Shown: positions 32,601 through 41,833, numbered from the stretch's first letter. The stretch: 64,000 bases of DNA from Verrucomicrobiaceae bacterium (GCA_016713035.1 JADJPW010000002.1:248001-312000); one strand, 5' to 3'. The notes: generated by a model from the sequence alone, not told the origin. Program-made: numbers and translations.

Positions 32601-35130
32601 CATCACGGGCACTGCGGCGGTGGACATCACCGGCTCCATCACAGACGGCCCAGGCACCGGAGCGGATGGCCTCAGCTACACCGGCACCAGCATCCTCACG
32701 CTTTCCGGCGCAGGCACTTACACCGGAGCCACTACGATGAATGGTGTGGGTGGCACGCTGCGCACCACCTCGACAGGCAGCCTCGGCACCGGCTCGCTCG
32801 CCATCATCAATGGCACCGTCGAGCTCAACAACACAGCGCAGACCGTGAGCACGCTCACCTTTGGCTCTACCACCAATACCGCCCAGAGCACCCCGGCCAC
32901 GCTCACCCTCGCCTCCGGCGCCACGCTCACTCAAACCGGCAGTCTCGTCTCCAATGACAACGTCAACAGCCAGCCCTCCTTCATCAATGGCGGCACCATC
33001 GACATCAATGGCCCCCGCACCTGGACCGTGGACGACTCCGCGTCGGTGGATGCCGATCTCACCGTGTCCTCCGTCATTCAAAACACCGGCGCTGTCGGCA
33101 CCTTGACCAAAAATGGCCTCGGACGCCTCGTGCTCACCGGAAACAACACCTTTGCCGACGTCTTTGCTGTGGCGGATGGTGTCGTGCGCATCCAGCACGC
33201 AAATGCGCTCGGCTCCATCGTGGGCGGCACCACGGTGAATAGCGGGGATGCGCTGGAAATCACTAGCGGCATCACCGTCACGGGTGAGGCGCTGCTTCTC
33301 AATGGCTCTGGTGTCAGCACCACGGGTGGGCTGCGCAGCCTCAGCGGCACCAATGCCTGGACCGGCACCATCGACCTCGGTAGTGATGCACGCATCCAGG
33401 CCGATGCAGGATCACAGCTCACCGTTTCCGCCATCACCGCAGGTGGCACGGGACGCGATGTCACTTTCGGCGGCGATGGCGATCACATCGCCAGTGGCCG
33501 CATCGGCTCCGGCGGCACCACTCCCGTCGATCAGGTGCTCAAAGATGGCGCAGGCACTTTGACGCTCAATAACACGGCCAACGACTTCACCGGCACGCTC
33601 ACCGTCAACAACGGCACGCTCAAGCTCGGAGCCTCCGAAGTCATCCCGAACGCCGAAGTCGTCACCATCAACAAAGGCACCCTCCAGCTCAACGGACAGG
33701 CGGAAACCATCACCTCTCTGACTCTCGGTGCTGCCACCACCACCGTCGCGGGCAATACCGCAAGCGTCTTCGACACACCCACCGGCGGCATCCTCCGTCT
33801 CAGCGGCAATTCCACGTACAATGCGGGCTCCGTCGGCTTTGAAAACGGACAGGCCACCATCTCCGCCAATCTGGATGTCAACAACGCCAGCCGCACCTTC
33901 ACCGTGAATGACAATGCCACCCTCACCGAGGAACTCGTCATCAGTGGCACCATCAGCAATAGCGGTGCCACCGCCGCAGGCTTCACCAAGGCAGGCACTG
34001 GCACGCTCGTGCTCTCTGCTGCCAATACCTACAACGGCACCACCACCATCAACGCTGGCACGCTCAAGCTCGGCACGGACAATGCTCTACCGGACACACC
34101 CCTCACGCTCGATCAGCGCCTCGGCGGTGTCTCCTCGCTCGACCTCGCTGGCCATAGCGATGCCATCACCACGCTCACGCTCAGCGGGAACTCCACCACC
34201 GTCGTGAACTCCGCCAGCCAGATCATCGACTCCACCGGCGGTGGCGTCTTGAAGCTCGGCGGTGCCGTGAACTACAACGCTGGCGCGGCCAGCTTTCACA
34301 ATTCTATGAGCACCATCTTAGCCAATGTGGACCTGAATGGAGCCAATCGCACCTTCACCATCAATGACAGCACCAATGCCACGACCGATGTGCTCGTGTC
34401 CGGTGCCATCTCCAATAGTGGAGCCACTGCAGGCATCATCAAAGCTGGCGCAGGCACGCTCGCCCTCACCGGAGCCAACACCTACGACGGCGTCACCACT
34501 GTGAATGCAGGCGCACTCCAGGTCGGTAGCAGTGGCACCGGCCAGACTGGCACGGGAGCCGTCACCATCGCCAATACCGCTACTCTCTTTGGCACTGGAA
34601 ACGTCCGCGGCAGCAGTTTCACCGCCGCCAGTGGCTCCACCATCCAGGTGGGCGATTCCACGGATGCGAGCAGCCACGGCACACTCACCTTCACGCCCGC
34701 CAGCGGCTCTGGCAGCATCCAGTTTCAGTCTGGGGGCAGCGTCATCCTCGGCATCAGCCCTGGCGGAACCTCCGACCGCATCGACATCGTCGGTACCGGC
34801 ACCAACACCCTCACCTTCAATGCCAATCTCACTGTCGGCCCAGCCACCCTCGTGCCCACCACGGCGGAGGTTTTCAATCTGCTCGACTGGACCGGCCTCG
34901 CCAGTGCCCCCACTTTTGGCAGCCAATTCACCTTCATCAGTCAGCTCTTCGGCAATGGTGATGAGGCCGCTGGCCTCGACCTGCCAGATATTTCCGGCAC
35001 TGGCTTTGCCTGGGACATCAGCGCCCTCACCACGACGGGCACCATCGCCATCGTCGTCGTGCCAGAGCCATCGCGTGCACTGCTGCTCATGACAGGCCTC
35101 TTCGCGGCGATCATGCGCCGCCGTCGCTGA
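29665..35130 (+). CDS. Giant autotransporter-associated beta-strand repeat protein with PEP-CTERM tail
   Basis: About 1821 residues from the ATG at 29665 (MIYRLLTGTLCMAITGVSLR, signal peptide). The body is a long series of beta-strand repeats of the PATR type, for example LTKNGAGTLSLTAASTYTG, FTKAGTGTLVLSAANTYNG and IIKAGAGTLALTGANTYDG, giving a Gly/Thr/Asn-rich beta-helix. The end VVPEPSRALLLMTGLFAAIM followed by RRRR is a PEP-CTERM sorting signal, removed by an exosortase in this phylum. There is no translocating beta-barrel, so the protein is not a classical autotransporter. It is a likely surface or exopolymer-associated protein. Several repeats are nearly identical in DNA. Confidence 0.92.
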   Translation: MIYRLLTGTLCMAITGVSLRGATLVWNGGGADDNWSTVGNWTGVAFTAGDILQFGGSTRLGAVNNLAVDTLVGGIDFTNNLNPNVSAFSLSGNRITLGGNITTASTSTSFNAITTDAIGLDMVLNATRTITVAANGTALHNLTLNGVISDGGGGFGLTTAGGARLTLAAANTYSGTTTLGGTAVVVLTHANALPGGTATTGGTSGLTFAGGLLGLAAGDFTRGLGTGANQVQWTGVGGFAAFDANRVVNLGGSGATVTWNAGGFVPTGSALIFGYGNGSDTQDATHTVDFQNPVDLNGGTRTVTVNDGNGTVNALIDAVMSGGLVNSTGTGALTKNGAGTLSLTAASTYTGQTYANGGVLLLNHANALPGGVGTTGGTSNLRIGGNGLVGLGTGDFTRELGTGVTQVQWTGGGGFAAYNADRVVNLGGAGATVTWAMGSFVPNGSALYLGANSATHTVDFQNPIDLGSAVRTLEITNATAVAVDAIISGTLSGAGGITKNGDGTLSLRATNSSYTGQTNLAVNVTMVPKMADYGQNSSLGQGTAGVPIQMGSQFRSGTLEYIGSGDSSDRTFQLGTSTATHGNGGGITNNGTGALVLDAPTFNVAVAGVTVPRTLTLSGSNTDLNTISGVIQNTNGASGTLAVTKTGTGTWVLAGANTYSGATTLTTGTLHLNNAGSGGTSSAIGTSALSIGTGTTIDNSSGSPLTLSTANAVTWGGSFTFGGTNDLSFANGTSIATGSRTITLNGTGKTLTFGTLSITSATTQTVNDGGSGNKLVLGGLVLAESNQARAQTFAGNAAIEITGPVTDGAGTGADSLSYTGSSTLTLGGSSNTYTGTTTMNNAAGTLTLAGSSTTSAVTLTAGRLNVNHASAIGAGTLTLTAGTIDNTSAADITVATANNVVIGGNLAFGGTHSLSFANGTASIGGSRILTLNGTSKTLTFGPVSFTSSNTLTVNDAGSGNKLVLGGMVLGENNQGRTQTITGTAAVDITGSITDGPGTGADGLSYTGTSILTLSGAGTYTGATTMNGVGGTLRTTSTGSLGTGSLAIINGTVELNNTAQTVSTLTFGSTTNTAQSTPATLTLASGATLTQTGSLVSNDNVNSQPSFINGGTIDINGPRTWTVDDSASVDADLTVSSVIQNTGAVGTLTKNGLGRLVLTGNNTFADVFAVADGVVRIQHANALGSIVGGTTVNSGDALEITSGITVTGEALLLNGSGVSTTGGLRSLSGTNAWTGTIDLGSDARIQADAGSQLTVSAITAGGTGRDVTFGGDGDHIASGRIGSGGTTPVDQVLKDGAGTLTLNNTANDFTGTLTVNNGTLKLGASEVIPNAEVVTINKGTLQLNGQAETITSLTLGAATTTVAGNTASVFDTPTGGILRLSGNSTYNAGSVGFENGQATISANLDVNNASRTFTVNDNATLTEELVISGTISNSGATAAGFTKAGTGTLVLSAANTYNGTTTINAGTLKLGTDNALPDTPLTLDQRLGGVSSLDLAGHSDAITTLTLSGNSTTVVNSASQIIDSTGGGVLKLGGAVNYNAGAASFHNSMSTILANVDLNGANRTFTINDSTNATTDVLVSGAISNSGATAGIIKAGAGTLALTGANTYDGVTTVNAGALQVGSSGTGQTGTGAVTIANTATLFGTGNVRGSSFTAASGSTIQVGDSTDASSHGTLTFTPASGSGSIQFQSGGSVILGISPGGTSDRIDIVGTGTNTLTFNANLTVGPATLVPTTAEVFNLLDWTGLASAPTFGSQFTFISQLFGNGDEAAGLDLPDISGTGFAWDISALTTTGTIAIVVVPEPSRALLLMTGLFAAIMRRRR

Positions 35131-35211
35131 GTCGTCCGCTCACGACCTATCGCGTTCTTGCAAAAATGCTGCTTGGCTGACGACTTCGATGCGTTCTCTC
35201 AAGCGCCACCC

Positions 35212-36363
35212 ATGATCCGCTTTCTCCTTCTCACCCTTTTCGCCTCCATCGCGGCTGCCGAGCCAGTTCTCGAAAAAGTCGATGTCTTCACCGCCAACAC
35301 GAATGGCATCGCCCGCTACCGCATTCCGGGCATCGTGGTGACGCAAAATGGCACTGTGTTGGCTTACTCAGAAGCACGGCGGAACAGCAGCTCCGATTGG
35401 GGCGAGATCGAAATCCACCTACGCCGCTCCACGGATGGCGGAAAGACGTGGGAAGCGGCCAAACACATCGCGCATCATGGCGCACGCTTGGAAGGCAATC
35501 CGCACAAGAAAAAGGACGGCGGCGAGAAGGAGCAGACGGTGAACAATCCCGTCGCCATCGTGGATCGCGAGACGGGGGCCATCGAGTTTCTTTACTGCAT
35601 CAACTACGCCCGCTGCTACGCGATGCGCAGCACCGATGATGGCCTCACCTGGAGCTCGCCGGTGGATGTCACAGCCACGTTTGAGCCGTTTCGGAAGCAC
35701 TACGACTGGAAAGTCATCGCCACCGGCCCCGGGCATGGCATTCAGCTCAAAAGCGGGCGCCTCGTGGTGCCCATCTGGCTCGCTTACGGCAAAGAAGGCG
35801 ATCATTCACCCTCCGCAGCGGCCACGATCTACAGCGACGACCATGGCAAGACCTGGCTCGCAGGTGATCTCGCCGTGCCAAACAACAGCGAGTTCGGCAA
35901 TCCGAATGAAACGATGCTCGCGGAGCTTTCCGATGGCGGCGTGATGCTCGTCACGCGCAGTGTGTCGAAGCCGAATCGTAAAATCATCACCCTCAGCCCG
36001 AACGGAGCCACCGGCTGGAGCAAGCCCGCGTTTCACGACCAACTCTGGGAACCGATCTGCATGGCCAGCATCACCGCCCATCCCACCAAGCCCGGAACGC
36101 TCATCTATTCCAATCCCCACACGCTGAAGCTCGACAAGGACGGCAAAGAAACGCCCGCAGGCCGTGGCAAACGCGAAAACCTCAGCATCAAACTCAGTCG
36201 CGACGACGGCAAGACCTGGCCCATCAGCAAAACACTCGACGCGGGCCCCAGCGCTTACTCCGACCTCGCCGTGCTGCCCGACGGCACCGTGCTGTGCCTG
36301 TGGGAAACGAAGAACGACATCCAATGCGCCCGCTTCAACCTCGACTGGATCACTGCACCATGA
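35212..36363 (+). CDS. Exported sialidase (neuraminidase) family protein
   Basis: The start at 35212 gives the signal MIRFLLLTLFASIAAAE. The 383-residue enzyme has the RIP-type motif RYRIPGIVV near its start. Four Asp-box-like turns typical of six-bladed sialidase propellers follow: STDGGKTWE, STDDGLTWS, SDDHGKTWL and SRDDGKTWP. Catalytic Glu and Arg-triad positions look plausible (LAYSEARRNSSSDWGE). It would release terminal sialic acids from glycans outside the cytoplasm. Its stop overlaps the ATG of the next gene (ATGA), indicating coupling. Confidence 0.88.
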   Translation: MIRFLLLTLFASIAAAEPVLEKVDVFTANTNGIARYRIPGIVVTQNGTVLAYSEARRNSSSDWGEIEIHLRRSTDGGKTWEAAKHIAHHGARLEGNPHKKKDGGEKEQTVNNPVAIVDRETGAIEFLYCINYARCYAMRSTDDGLTWSSPVDVTATFEPFRKHYDWKVIATGPGHGIQLKSGRLVVPIWLAYGKEGDHSPSAAATIYSDDHGKTWLAGDLAVPNNSEFGNPNETMLAELSDGGVMLVTRSVSKPNRKIITLSPNGATGWSKPAFHDQLWEPICMASITAHPTKPGTLIYSNPHTLKLDKDGKETPAGRGKRENLSIKLSRDDGKTWPISKTLDAGPSAYSDLAVLPDGTVLCLWETKNDIQCARFNLDWITAP

Positions 36364-37517
36364 AGCACGTCGTTTTTTGTCTCGTGCTGCTTTCGCAGAT
36401 CACTCTGGCGCAAAGCCCAGTGCCACGCGGAGACGAAGTCTATTCCGTCGAGCGCTGGGGAGCCACGGGCTTTCCCTCAGATGACACGGCGGCGATCCAG
36501 GCCGCACTCGACTTTGCCCGCGAGACGCCCTGCGTGCTGTTTTTCCCCGCACAGCGTTACCTCGTCCATCGCACGCTCACGATCAGCAATCCGGGTGACA
36601 CACGAGCCTCCGCACCCACGCTTCGCGGTCGCGGTTCGGAGTTCACCAGCATTGAGTTTCGTGGTGCCAGCGGACCGTTGTTCAGCGTCACGGGCGTGAA
36701 AAAAGCGGGCCAGTTCCTGCATGATCTGAGCTTTGAAAAACTCCGCCTTGTCGGCAAAGGCCGCGACAAAGACGAGCACGCCATCGAGTTGATGGGCTGC
36801 TATGCTCCGAGCATTCGAAACGTCTCCATCACCGGCTTCGGTGGCGATGGCATTCGCGTGATCGGCGATCTCACGAAGGATGCGAACCCCGACTTCACCG
36901 CTACCATCTTCCTCGCCATCGAAGGCTGCACCATCAGCCGCATCGGTGGCCTTGGCTTTCGCGATCATCATCCCATCGGCTGCCCGAGCGTATCCATCGA
37001 GCGCAGCGTCTTCAATATGTGCGGCGCAGGCGGTGCGCTGATCCGCAGCGCTGGTTTCGTCATCGACCGCAGCTCTTTCGCGGGCTGCGGATGGAGCGGC
37101 GAGACCACATTGGTGAACGCCGAAGGCATCGGCCTGCAAATCCTCACGCCCGGTGCCAGCGTGTCACGCGGCCTCGTGCGAGCCTGCGAGTTCGACGCGA
37201 ACCGCGCCGAGCATCTGCGCATGGATAACTTCGCCATGGCCCGGCTGGAGAACAATCGCTTCATCTACAATGATCGCTACGCCGCCGGCTTCCTCACACC
37301 GCCCATCGGCGCGAACATGGCCCCTCTCAGTGCCAATTCCGTGCTCACCGAGATCGTCATCGACGGCCTTTTTCATCGCCTCGACCAACCCGGCAAAGCC
37401 ATCGGCCTCAAATGGTCCAACTCCGCCAACGTGGATGAAAACTCGATCGAGGTCCTCCGCGTCCGCACCACGAACGCTCCGAAAGCCGACTTCCAGCCCG
37501 TCGTGGGCAATCCTTAG
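36360..37517 (+). CDS. Exported pectate-lyase-fold (beta-helix) protein
   Basis: From the ATG at 36360 the product is 385 residues with a signal peptide (MKHVVFCLVLLSQITLAQ). YSVERWGATGFPSDDTAAIQ and FFPAQRYLVHRTLTIS are the standard start of Pectate_lyase_3 beta-helix domains. Later coils contain short repeats such as GCTISRIGGLGFRDHHP and SIERSVFNMCGAGGALI. Members act on polysaccharides or bind them; the substrate here is unknown. It overlaps the sialidase gene by 4 nt and precedes two sulfatases, suggesting a shared glycan target. Confidence 0.84.
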   Translation: MKHVVFCLVLLSQITLAQSPVPRGDEVYSVERWGATGFPSDDTAAIQAALDFARETPCVLFFPAQRYLVHRTLTISNPGDTRASAPTLRGRGSEFTSIEFRGASGPLFSVTGVKKAGQFLHDLSFEKLRLVGKGRDKDEHAIELMGCYAPSIRNVSITGFGGDGIRVIGDLTKDANPDFTATIFLAIEGCTISRIGGLGFRDHHPIGCPSVSIERSVFNMCGAGGALIRSAGFVIDRSSFAGCGWSGETTLVNAEGIGLQILTPGASVSRGLVRACEFDANRAEHLRMDNFAMARLENNRFIYNDRYAAGFLTPPIGANMAPLSANSVLTEIVIDGLFHRLDQPGKAIGLKWSNSANVDENSIEVLRVRTTNAPKADFQPVVGNP

Positions 37518-37522
37518 CTCTC

Positions 37523-39175
37523 ATGCGCACACTCGCCGTCTTCTTTTCATCATTCGTCATTGCTTCGCTTCGCTCACCCCTGCGGGGCAGCATACGCTTC
37601 GCGATGCTGGCTGTCTCGCTTTGCTCGGCTCTGGTTTCGTCATTCGCGGCTCCGCCGCGTCCGAACATCCTCTTCATCTACGCCGACGACTGGGGCTTCG
37701 GCGATCTCGCCTGCCACGGGCATCCGCATTTGAAGACGCCGAATCTCGACCGACTCGCGCGTGAGGGCACGGACTTCCATCAGTTCACCGTGTGTAATCC
37801 GGTTTGCTCGCCGAGCCGCACGGCCATCGTCACCGGCCAGTATCCGGCGCGGCATGGCGTGCATCAGCACTTCGCGGGTCATGCGGAGAATGTCGCTCGC
37901 GGCATGCCGGACTGGCTTGATCCAAAGGCACCACTGCTGCCGCGCACGCTGCATGAGGCCGGCTACGCCACCGCGCATTACGGCAAATGGCATCTCAGCG
38001 GCCAGGAGAAGAGCATGAGCGCTCCGCTGCCCGCTGAATACGGCTACGACGATGCCGCCGTGTGGGTCGGTCCAGGTCGCGATGTGTTTGAAGGCACCAG
38101 CCTCGCCAAAGTGCCCGCTAAAGAAGGCCCCATTTACCAAACCACCGCCGCCGCCGAGAACGCGTTGCGCTTCATCCGCAGCGTCAAAGACAAGCCTTTC
38201 TACCTCAACCTCTGGCTGCACGAGACGCATCACCTCGTCGCCGCTTCCGATGAGGACAAAAAAGAATATCCCGACACTGCGGAGCCGCAGCGCACCTACT
38301 ACTCAGCCGTCACGCGTGCCGACAAACAAATCGGCCGCGTGCTTGCTCTGCTGGATGAACTCAAGCTCGCCGAAAACACGCTCGTCTTCTTCTCCAGCGA
38401 CAACGGCCCCGAAAACTCGCACGCCAAGCCCGGCGAAAAATTTTATCACAGCGTCGGCACCACCGGCGGCCTTCGCGGGCGCAAACGCAGCCTCTACCTC
38501 GGCGGCGTGAACGTGCCCTTCATCGTCCGCTGGCCCGGCGTCGTGCCCGCAGGCCGCGTGGACAAAACGAGCGTGCTCGCCGGCGTCGATGTCATGCCCA
38601 CGATCCTCGCTGCGCTCGAGGTGAAAGCGCCCGCCGGTTATCAAAGCGATGGCCTCAACGTGCTCGCCGCCCTCAAAGGCCAGCCTTTCCAACGCGAAGC
38701 CCCCGTCTTTTGGGAATGGCGCGGTCCGCATTCTCAGGAAGCCGATTGGCCCACCCACGCCATCCGCGATGGCGACCACGTCCTGCTCCACGACGAAAAA
38801 TTCGCCCGCATCGAGCTCTACAACGTCATCACCTACCGCGAGCAGCAGCAGAACCTCGCGGACAAGCAGCCTGATGTCGTCGCCACACTCAAAGCCAAGC
38901 TCGACGTCTGGCGCAAAACCCTGCCCACGCCCTTTGTGCAATCCGGCAGCCGCGCCACCGTCGTCAAAGCAGCCGCCAAGCCGAAAAAAGCCCCAACCGT
39001 GGACCGCGCCGCCGCTTTCCAGCGCTGGGACAAAAACGCCGACAACATCCTCACCCTCGAAGAATACACGAACGGCCTCGCGAAGAAAGACGACGCGCCA
39101 AAACGCTTCCAAAGCTTCGACAAGAACAACGATGGCAAACTGACGCGTGAGGAATTCACCCAACCCTCCCGATAA
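37523..39175 (+). CDS. Type I sulfatase with C-terminal EF-hand-like region
   Basis: The 550-residue exported arylsulfatase-family enzyme has NILFIYADDWGFGDLACHG (metal-binding Asp pair), the formylglycine site CSPSRTAIVTGQYPARHG, GKWHLSG and FFSSDNGPEN. The last 50 residues (WDKNADNILTLEEY, FDKNNDGKLTREEF) form two EF-hand-type calcium loops. The N-terminus is odd: VIASLRSPLRGSIRFAMLAV lies between two in-frame SSF coding words, as if a short palindromic repeat had entered the signal region, so the true start is uncertain. It needs Cys-to-formylglycine conversion. Confidence 0.9.
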   Translation: MRTLAVFFSSFVIASLRSPLRGSIRFAMLAVSLCSALVSSFAAPPRPNILFIYADDWGFGDLACHGHPHLKTPNLDRLAREGTDFHQFTVCNPVCSPSRTAIVTGQYPARHGVHQHFAGHAENVARGMPDWLDPKAPLLPRTLHEAGYATAHYGKWHLSGQEKSMSAPLPAEYGYDDAAVWVGPGRDVFEGTSLAKVPAKEGPIYQTTAAAENALRFIRSVKDKPFYLNLWLHETHHLVAASDEDKKEYPDTAEPQRTYYSAVTRADKQIGRVLALLDELKLAENTLVFFSSDNGPENSHAKPGEKFYHSVGTTGGLRGRKRSLYLGGVNVPFIVRWPGVVPAGRVDKTSVLAGVDVMPTILAALEVKAPAGYQSDGLNVLAALKGQPFQREAPVFWEWRGPHSQEADWPTHAIRDGDHVLLHDEKFARIELYNVITYREQQQNLADKQPDVVATLKAKLDVWRKTLPTPFVQSGSRATVVKAAAKPKKAPTVDRAAAFQRWDKNADNILTLEEYTNGLAKKDDAPKRFQSFDKNNDGKLTREEFTQPSR

Positions 39176-39180
39176 CTGCC

Positions 39181-40983
39181 ATGCGCCGCCTCATTCTTTT
39201 TCTCGCCACACTTTGTCCGCTGCTCGCCACGGCTGCGAAGCCGAATCTGCTCATCATCACCACGGATGACATGAGCTGTGACTCAGTGGGCGCTTTTGGC
39301 TGCAAGCTGAAGGACACCACGCCGCACATGGACCGGCTCGCAGCGCGGTCGTTGCGTTTCAATCATGCGCATGTCGTCGTAGGGAACTGCATGCCCTCGC
39401 GCAATGTGATGTGGAGCGGCAAATATCCGCACAACAACGGCATCGAGGGCTTTCGTGCGATGTCGAAGGCCGCGAAGACCTATCCCGTGCTCGGCGATCT
39501 CGTGAAGGACGCGGGCTGGTTCACCGGCATCCGGCACAAGGTGGAGCACAGCACGCCCTACTCGCCGTTTCCGTGGGATGTGGACCTGCGGGAGGAAAAG
39601 AAGGACGATGTGAAGAACGCCGCGTCGTGGGGACGTGCGGCGAAACGCGGCATGGACGCCGCGAAGGCTGCCGGGAAGCCGTTTTGCCTGCTGCTCAATG
39701 TCGCGGACCCGCACAAACCTTTCTATGCTGAGGGAAACAAGGGTCAGACGGTGCCGGATGAAAACGTGCCGAGCCAAGTCTTCACCCCGGAGGAAAGTCC
39801 GGTGCCGGGCTTTCTGCCGGACGATCCGGTGGTGCGCAAAGAGCTGGCGCATTACTACAGCAGCGTGCGTCGCGCGGATGATTGCGTCGGTGAGATCCTC
39901 GCGGCGCTGAAAGCCAGCGGTGAGGAGGAAAACACCATCATCATCTTCCTCTCCGATCACGGCATGCCGCTGCCGTTTGCGAAAACGCAGCTCTACCATC
40001 ACAGCAGCCGCACACCTCTCATGATTCGCTGGCCCGGTTTGACGAAAGACGGCGCGGTGGATGAGGCGCACCTGATTTCCACCGTCGATCTGCTGCCGAC
40101 GATCCTCGATATGCTCGGCATCGCTTCGCCGGGCGGATTTGACGGCGCGTCTTTTGCGGAAGTGCTCAAAGGCGGCTCACAGCCTGAGCGCACGATGATT
40201 TTCAAGGAGCACAATGAAAACGCTGGTGGTCAAAACACGCCGATGCGTGCGGTGCAGACGAAGGACTGGCTGTACATCTTCAGCCCATGGTCCAATGGCA
40301 CGCGTGTGATGAGCGGTGCCACCGCTGGCACGAGCACCTGCCGCCAGATGCGCGTGCTGGCGAAGAACAACGAGCAAATCGCCGCGCGGATCGACCTCTT
40401 TGACCACCGTGTGCCGGAGGAAGCCTATGAAGTGCGCTACGACCCGGATGCGCTCACCAATTTGATCGGGAAACCGGAGCACGCGCAGCGTGTGGCGGAG
40501 CTGGAGAAGGCTTTGGAAGACTGGATGGTGCGCACAAAGGACCCGCTGCTCGAAGTCTTTCGCAAACGAGACGACACGGCCTTCCGCGAGGAATTTACGA
40601 AGAGCCTCACCGCGAAGCAAATGAGCCGTGCGGAGCGTCAAAAGGCCAATTCGGTCGCCAAAACTGAAAATGAGGCACCAGGGCTCATTGCGCTGGTTTT
40701 ACCGGAAAACGTCATCGCGGGCCAGACGGCCGTTTTGAGGCTCAAACACGCGTTTCCGGCCGAAATGGGCGAAAAGCCGGTGCAGGTTACTTTAAAGGAC
40801 AGCAAAGGAACGCGGCTGAAACGCATCGAGGTGAATGCGAGCGGCGCGGGCGTGATCGAAGTGCCTTTTGAAATCCCTGCGGACGTTCAAGCCGTGAGTT
40901 TTGCCGGTCTGGTGGGCAAGAGCATCAAGGACGCGTTGCAGCATGTGCAGTCGAAGCCCATGAAAGTGCAGGGCAAAAAATAA
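39181..40983 (+). CDS. Type I sulfatase
   Basis: This 600-residue enzyme has a signal peptide (MRRLILFLATLCPLLATAA). Sulfatase motifs include NLLIITTDDMSCDSVGAFG, the modified cysteine in GNCMPSRNVMWSGKYPHNNG, and IIFLSDHGMPLPFAKTQ with the metal-binding Asp-His. A C-terminal beta segment (VIAGQTAVLRLKHAFPAE) is unusual and may bind substrate. It lies 5 nt after the previous sulfatase in the same transcript as the sialidase and beta-helix genes. Confidence 0.91.
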   Translation: MRRLILFLATLCPLLATAAKPNLLIITTDDMSCDSVGAFGCKLKDTTPHMDRLAARSLRFNHAHVVVGNCMPSRNVMWSGKYPHNNGIEGFRAMSKAAKTYPVLGDLVKDAGWFTGIRHKVEHSTPYSPFPWDVDLREEKKDDVKNAASWGRAAKRGMDAAKAAGKPFCLLLNVADPHKPFYAEGNKGQTVPDENVPSQVFTPEESPVPGFLPDDPVVRKELAHYYSSVRRADDCVGEILAALKASGEEENTIIIFLSDHGMPLPFAKTQLYHHSSRTPLMIRWPGLTKDGAVDEAHLISTVDLLPTILDMLGIASPGGFDGASFAEVLKGGSQPERTMIFKEHNENAGGQNTPMRAVQTKDWLYIFSPWSNGTRVMSGATAGTSTCRQMRVLAKNNEQIAARIDLFDHRVPEEAYEVRYDPDALTNLIGKPEHAQRVAELEKALEDWMVRTKDPLLEVFRKRDDTAFREEFTKSLTAKQMSRAERQKANSVAKTENEAPGLIALVLPENVIAGQTAVLRLKHAFPAEMGEKPVQVTLKDSKGTRLKRIEVNASGAGVIEVPFEIPADVQAVSFAGLVGKSIKDALQHVQSKPMKVQGKK

Positions 40984-40988
40984 GCGGG

Positions 40989-41705
40989 TCAATCCTGCCT
41001 GGGTGGCCTGTGGCCGCGGTGATGATGGCGGTATTTCCGCAGGAGGAGCCAGCCAGCTACCACGGCGGTGACTGCCACGATGAGTGCCAGCGTGGTGTAG
41101 GTGGCGGCAGGAGCAGGCGTTGTTGTTGCTACTGCTGACGAAGCGGGTGGGGCTGGTGCTGCGGCACGAAAGCGGAAGGCGCGGCTCGTTTCACCAGGGA
41201 AGACAGCTTGGAAGCGGCGATCGGATTCAGTGGAGCTGGTGTGAAAGAGGATGAGATCGGTCTTGGCAGATTTGCTGTAGTCGATTTGAAAGGTGGAGGC
41301 CGTGGTGGGGAGCGGGAGTGCCACGGTGGCGAGGAAATGCAGCTCGGCGGTGTCCGGGCGGAGGGGATGATTATCTGCGCCGTCGATGGGCTGGATGTCG
41401 AGATGGGGTAGGGGCACCTTTTTGCCGTCCAGTAGGGGAGAGAGGGCCTTTTCGAGGTATTCGCGGCATTTGGTGTGCGTGGCGGTGGCTTGCGCCGGGG
41501 TTTGCTCACGGTACCAGGAGCCAGGCACAGGTGGGAGCTGCGTGGGGTCTGCCGCGAGAAAGGCGCGGGGATCGAGATTGATCGCGAGCACGCAGCGGTC
41601 TTCTTTTTCAAAGCGGGCCTCGATCTCCGTACTGGGCACTACATGAGCCACTGCCATCCCTGAGAGGCAGAGGTAGATGAGTGTGATCTTTCGCAGGCAA
41701 AGCAT
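40989..41705 (-). CDS. Exported protein with C-terminal membrane anchor, unknown
   Basis: The ATG at 41705 (MLCLRKITLIYLCLSGMAVA) gives a signal peptide; an ATG at 41717 is also possible. About 238 residues. The mature part begins HVVPSTEIEARFEKEDRCVL. It ends with one membrane span (TLALIVAVTAVVAGWLLL) and a His/Arg-rich tail, so the domain faces outwards. No family was recognised, though the layout resembles small HupE-like or cohesin-like anchored proteins. It is convergent with the sulfatase gene, 5 nt away. Confidence 0.7.
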   Translation of the reverse strand: MLCLRKITLIYLCLSGMAVAHVVPSTEIEARFEKEDRCVLAINLDPRAFLAADPTQLPPVPGSWYREQTPAQATATHTKCREYLEKALSPLLDGKKVPLPHLDIQPIDGADNHPLRPDTAELHFLATVALPLPTTASTFQIDYSKSAKTDLILFHTSSTESDRRFQAVFPGETSRAFRFRAAAPAPPASSAVATTTPAPAATYTTLALIVAVTAVVAGWLLLRKYRHHHRGHRPPRQD

Positions 41706-41833
41706 GCCACTATCCATGCTGCCGACGCGGCTGCTCGCAACTGCCAGATGGACTCCGAATGATATTCCAGAACGGGAAGTCTTGACTTCCGGCTTGGGAA
41801 TGGCTTCAAGAGAGGGAGTTTTTTTACCTAAAT

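Noticed and set aside
29665..35130. Long antisense open frames across the repeat protein gene, up to about 400 residues
   Set aside because: They mirror the low-complexity Gly/Thr coding sequence of the plus strand, lack start signals and have no recognisable domain.
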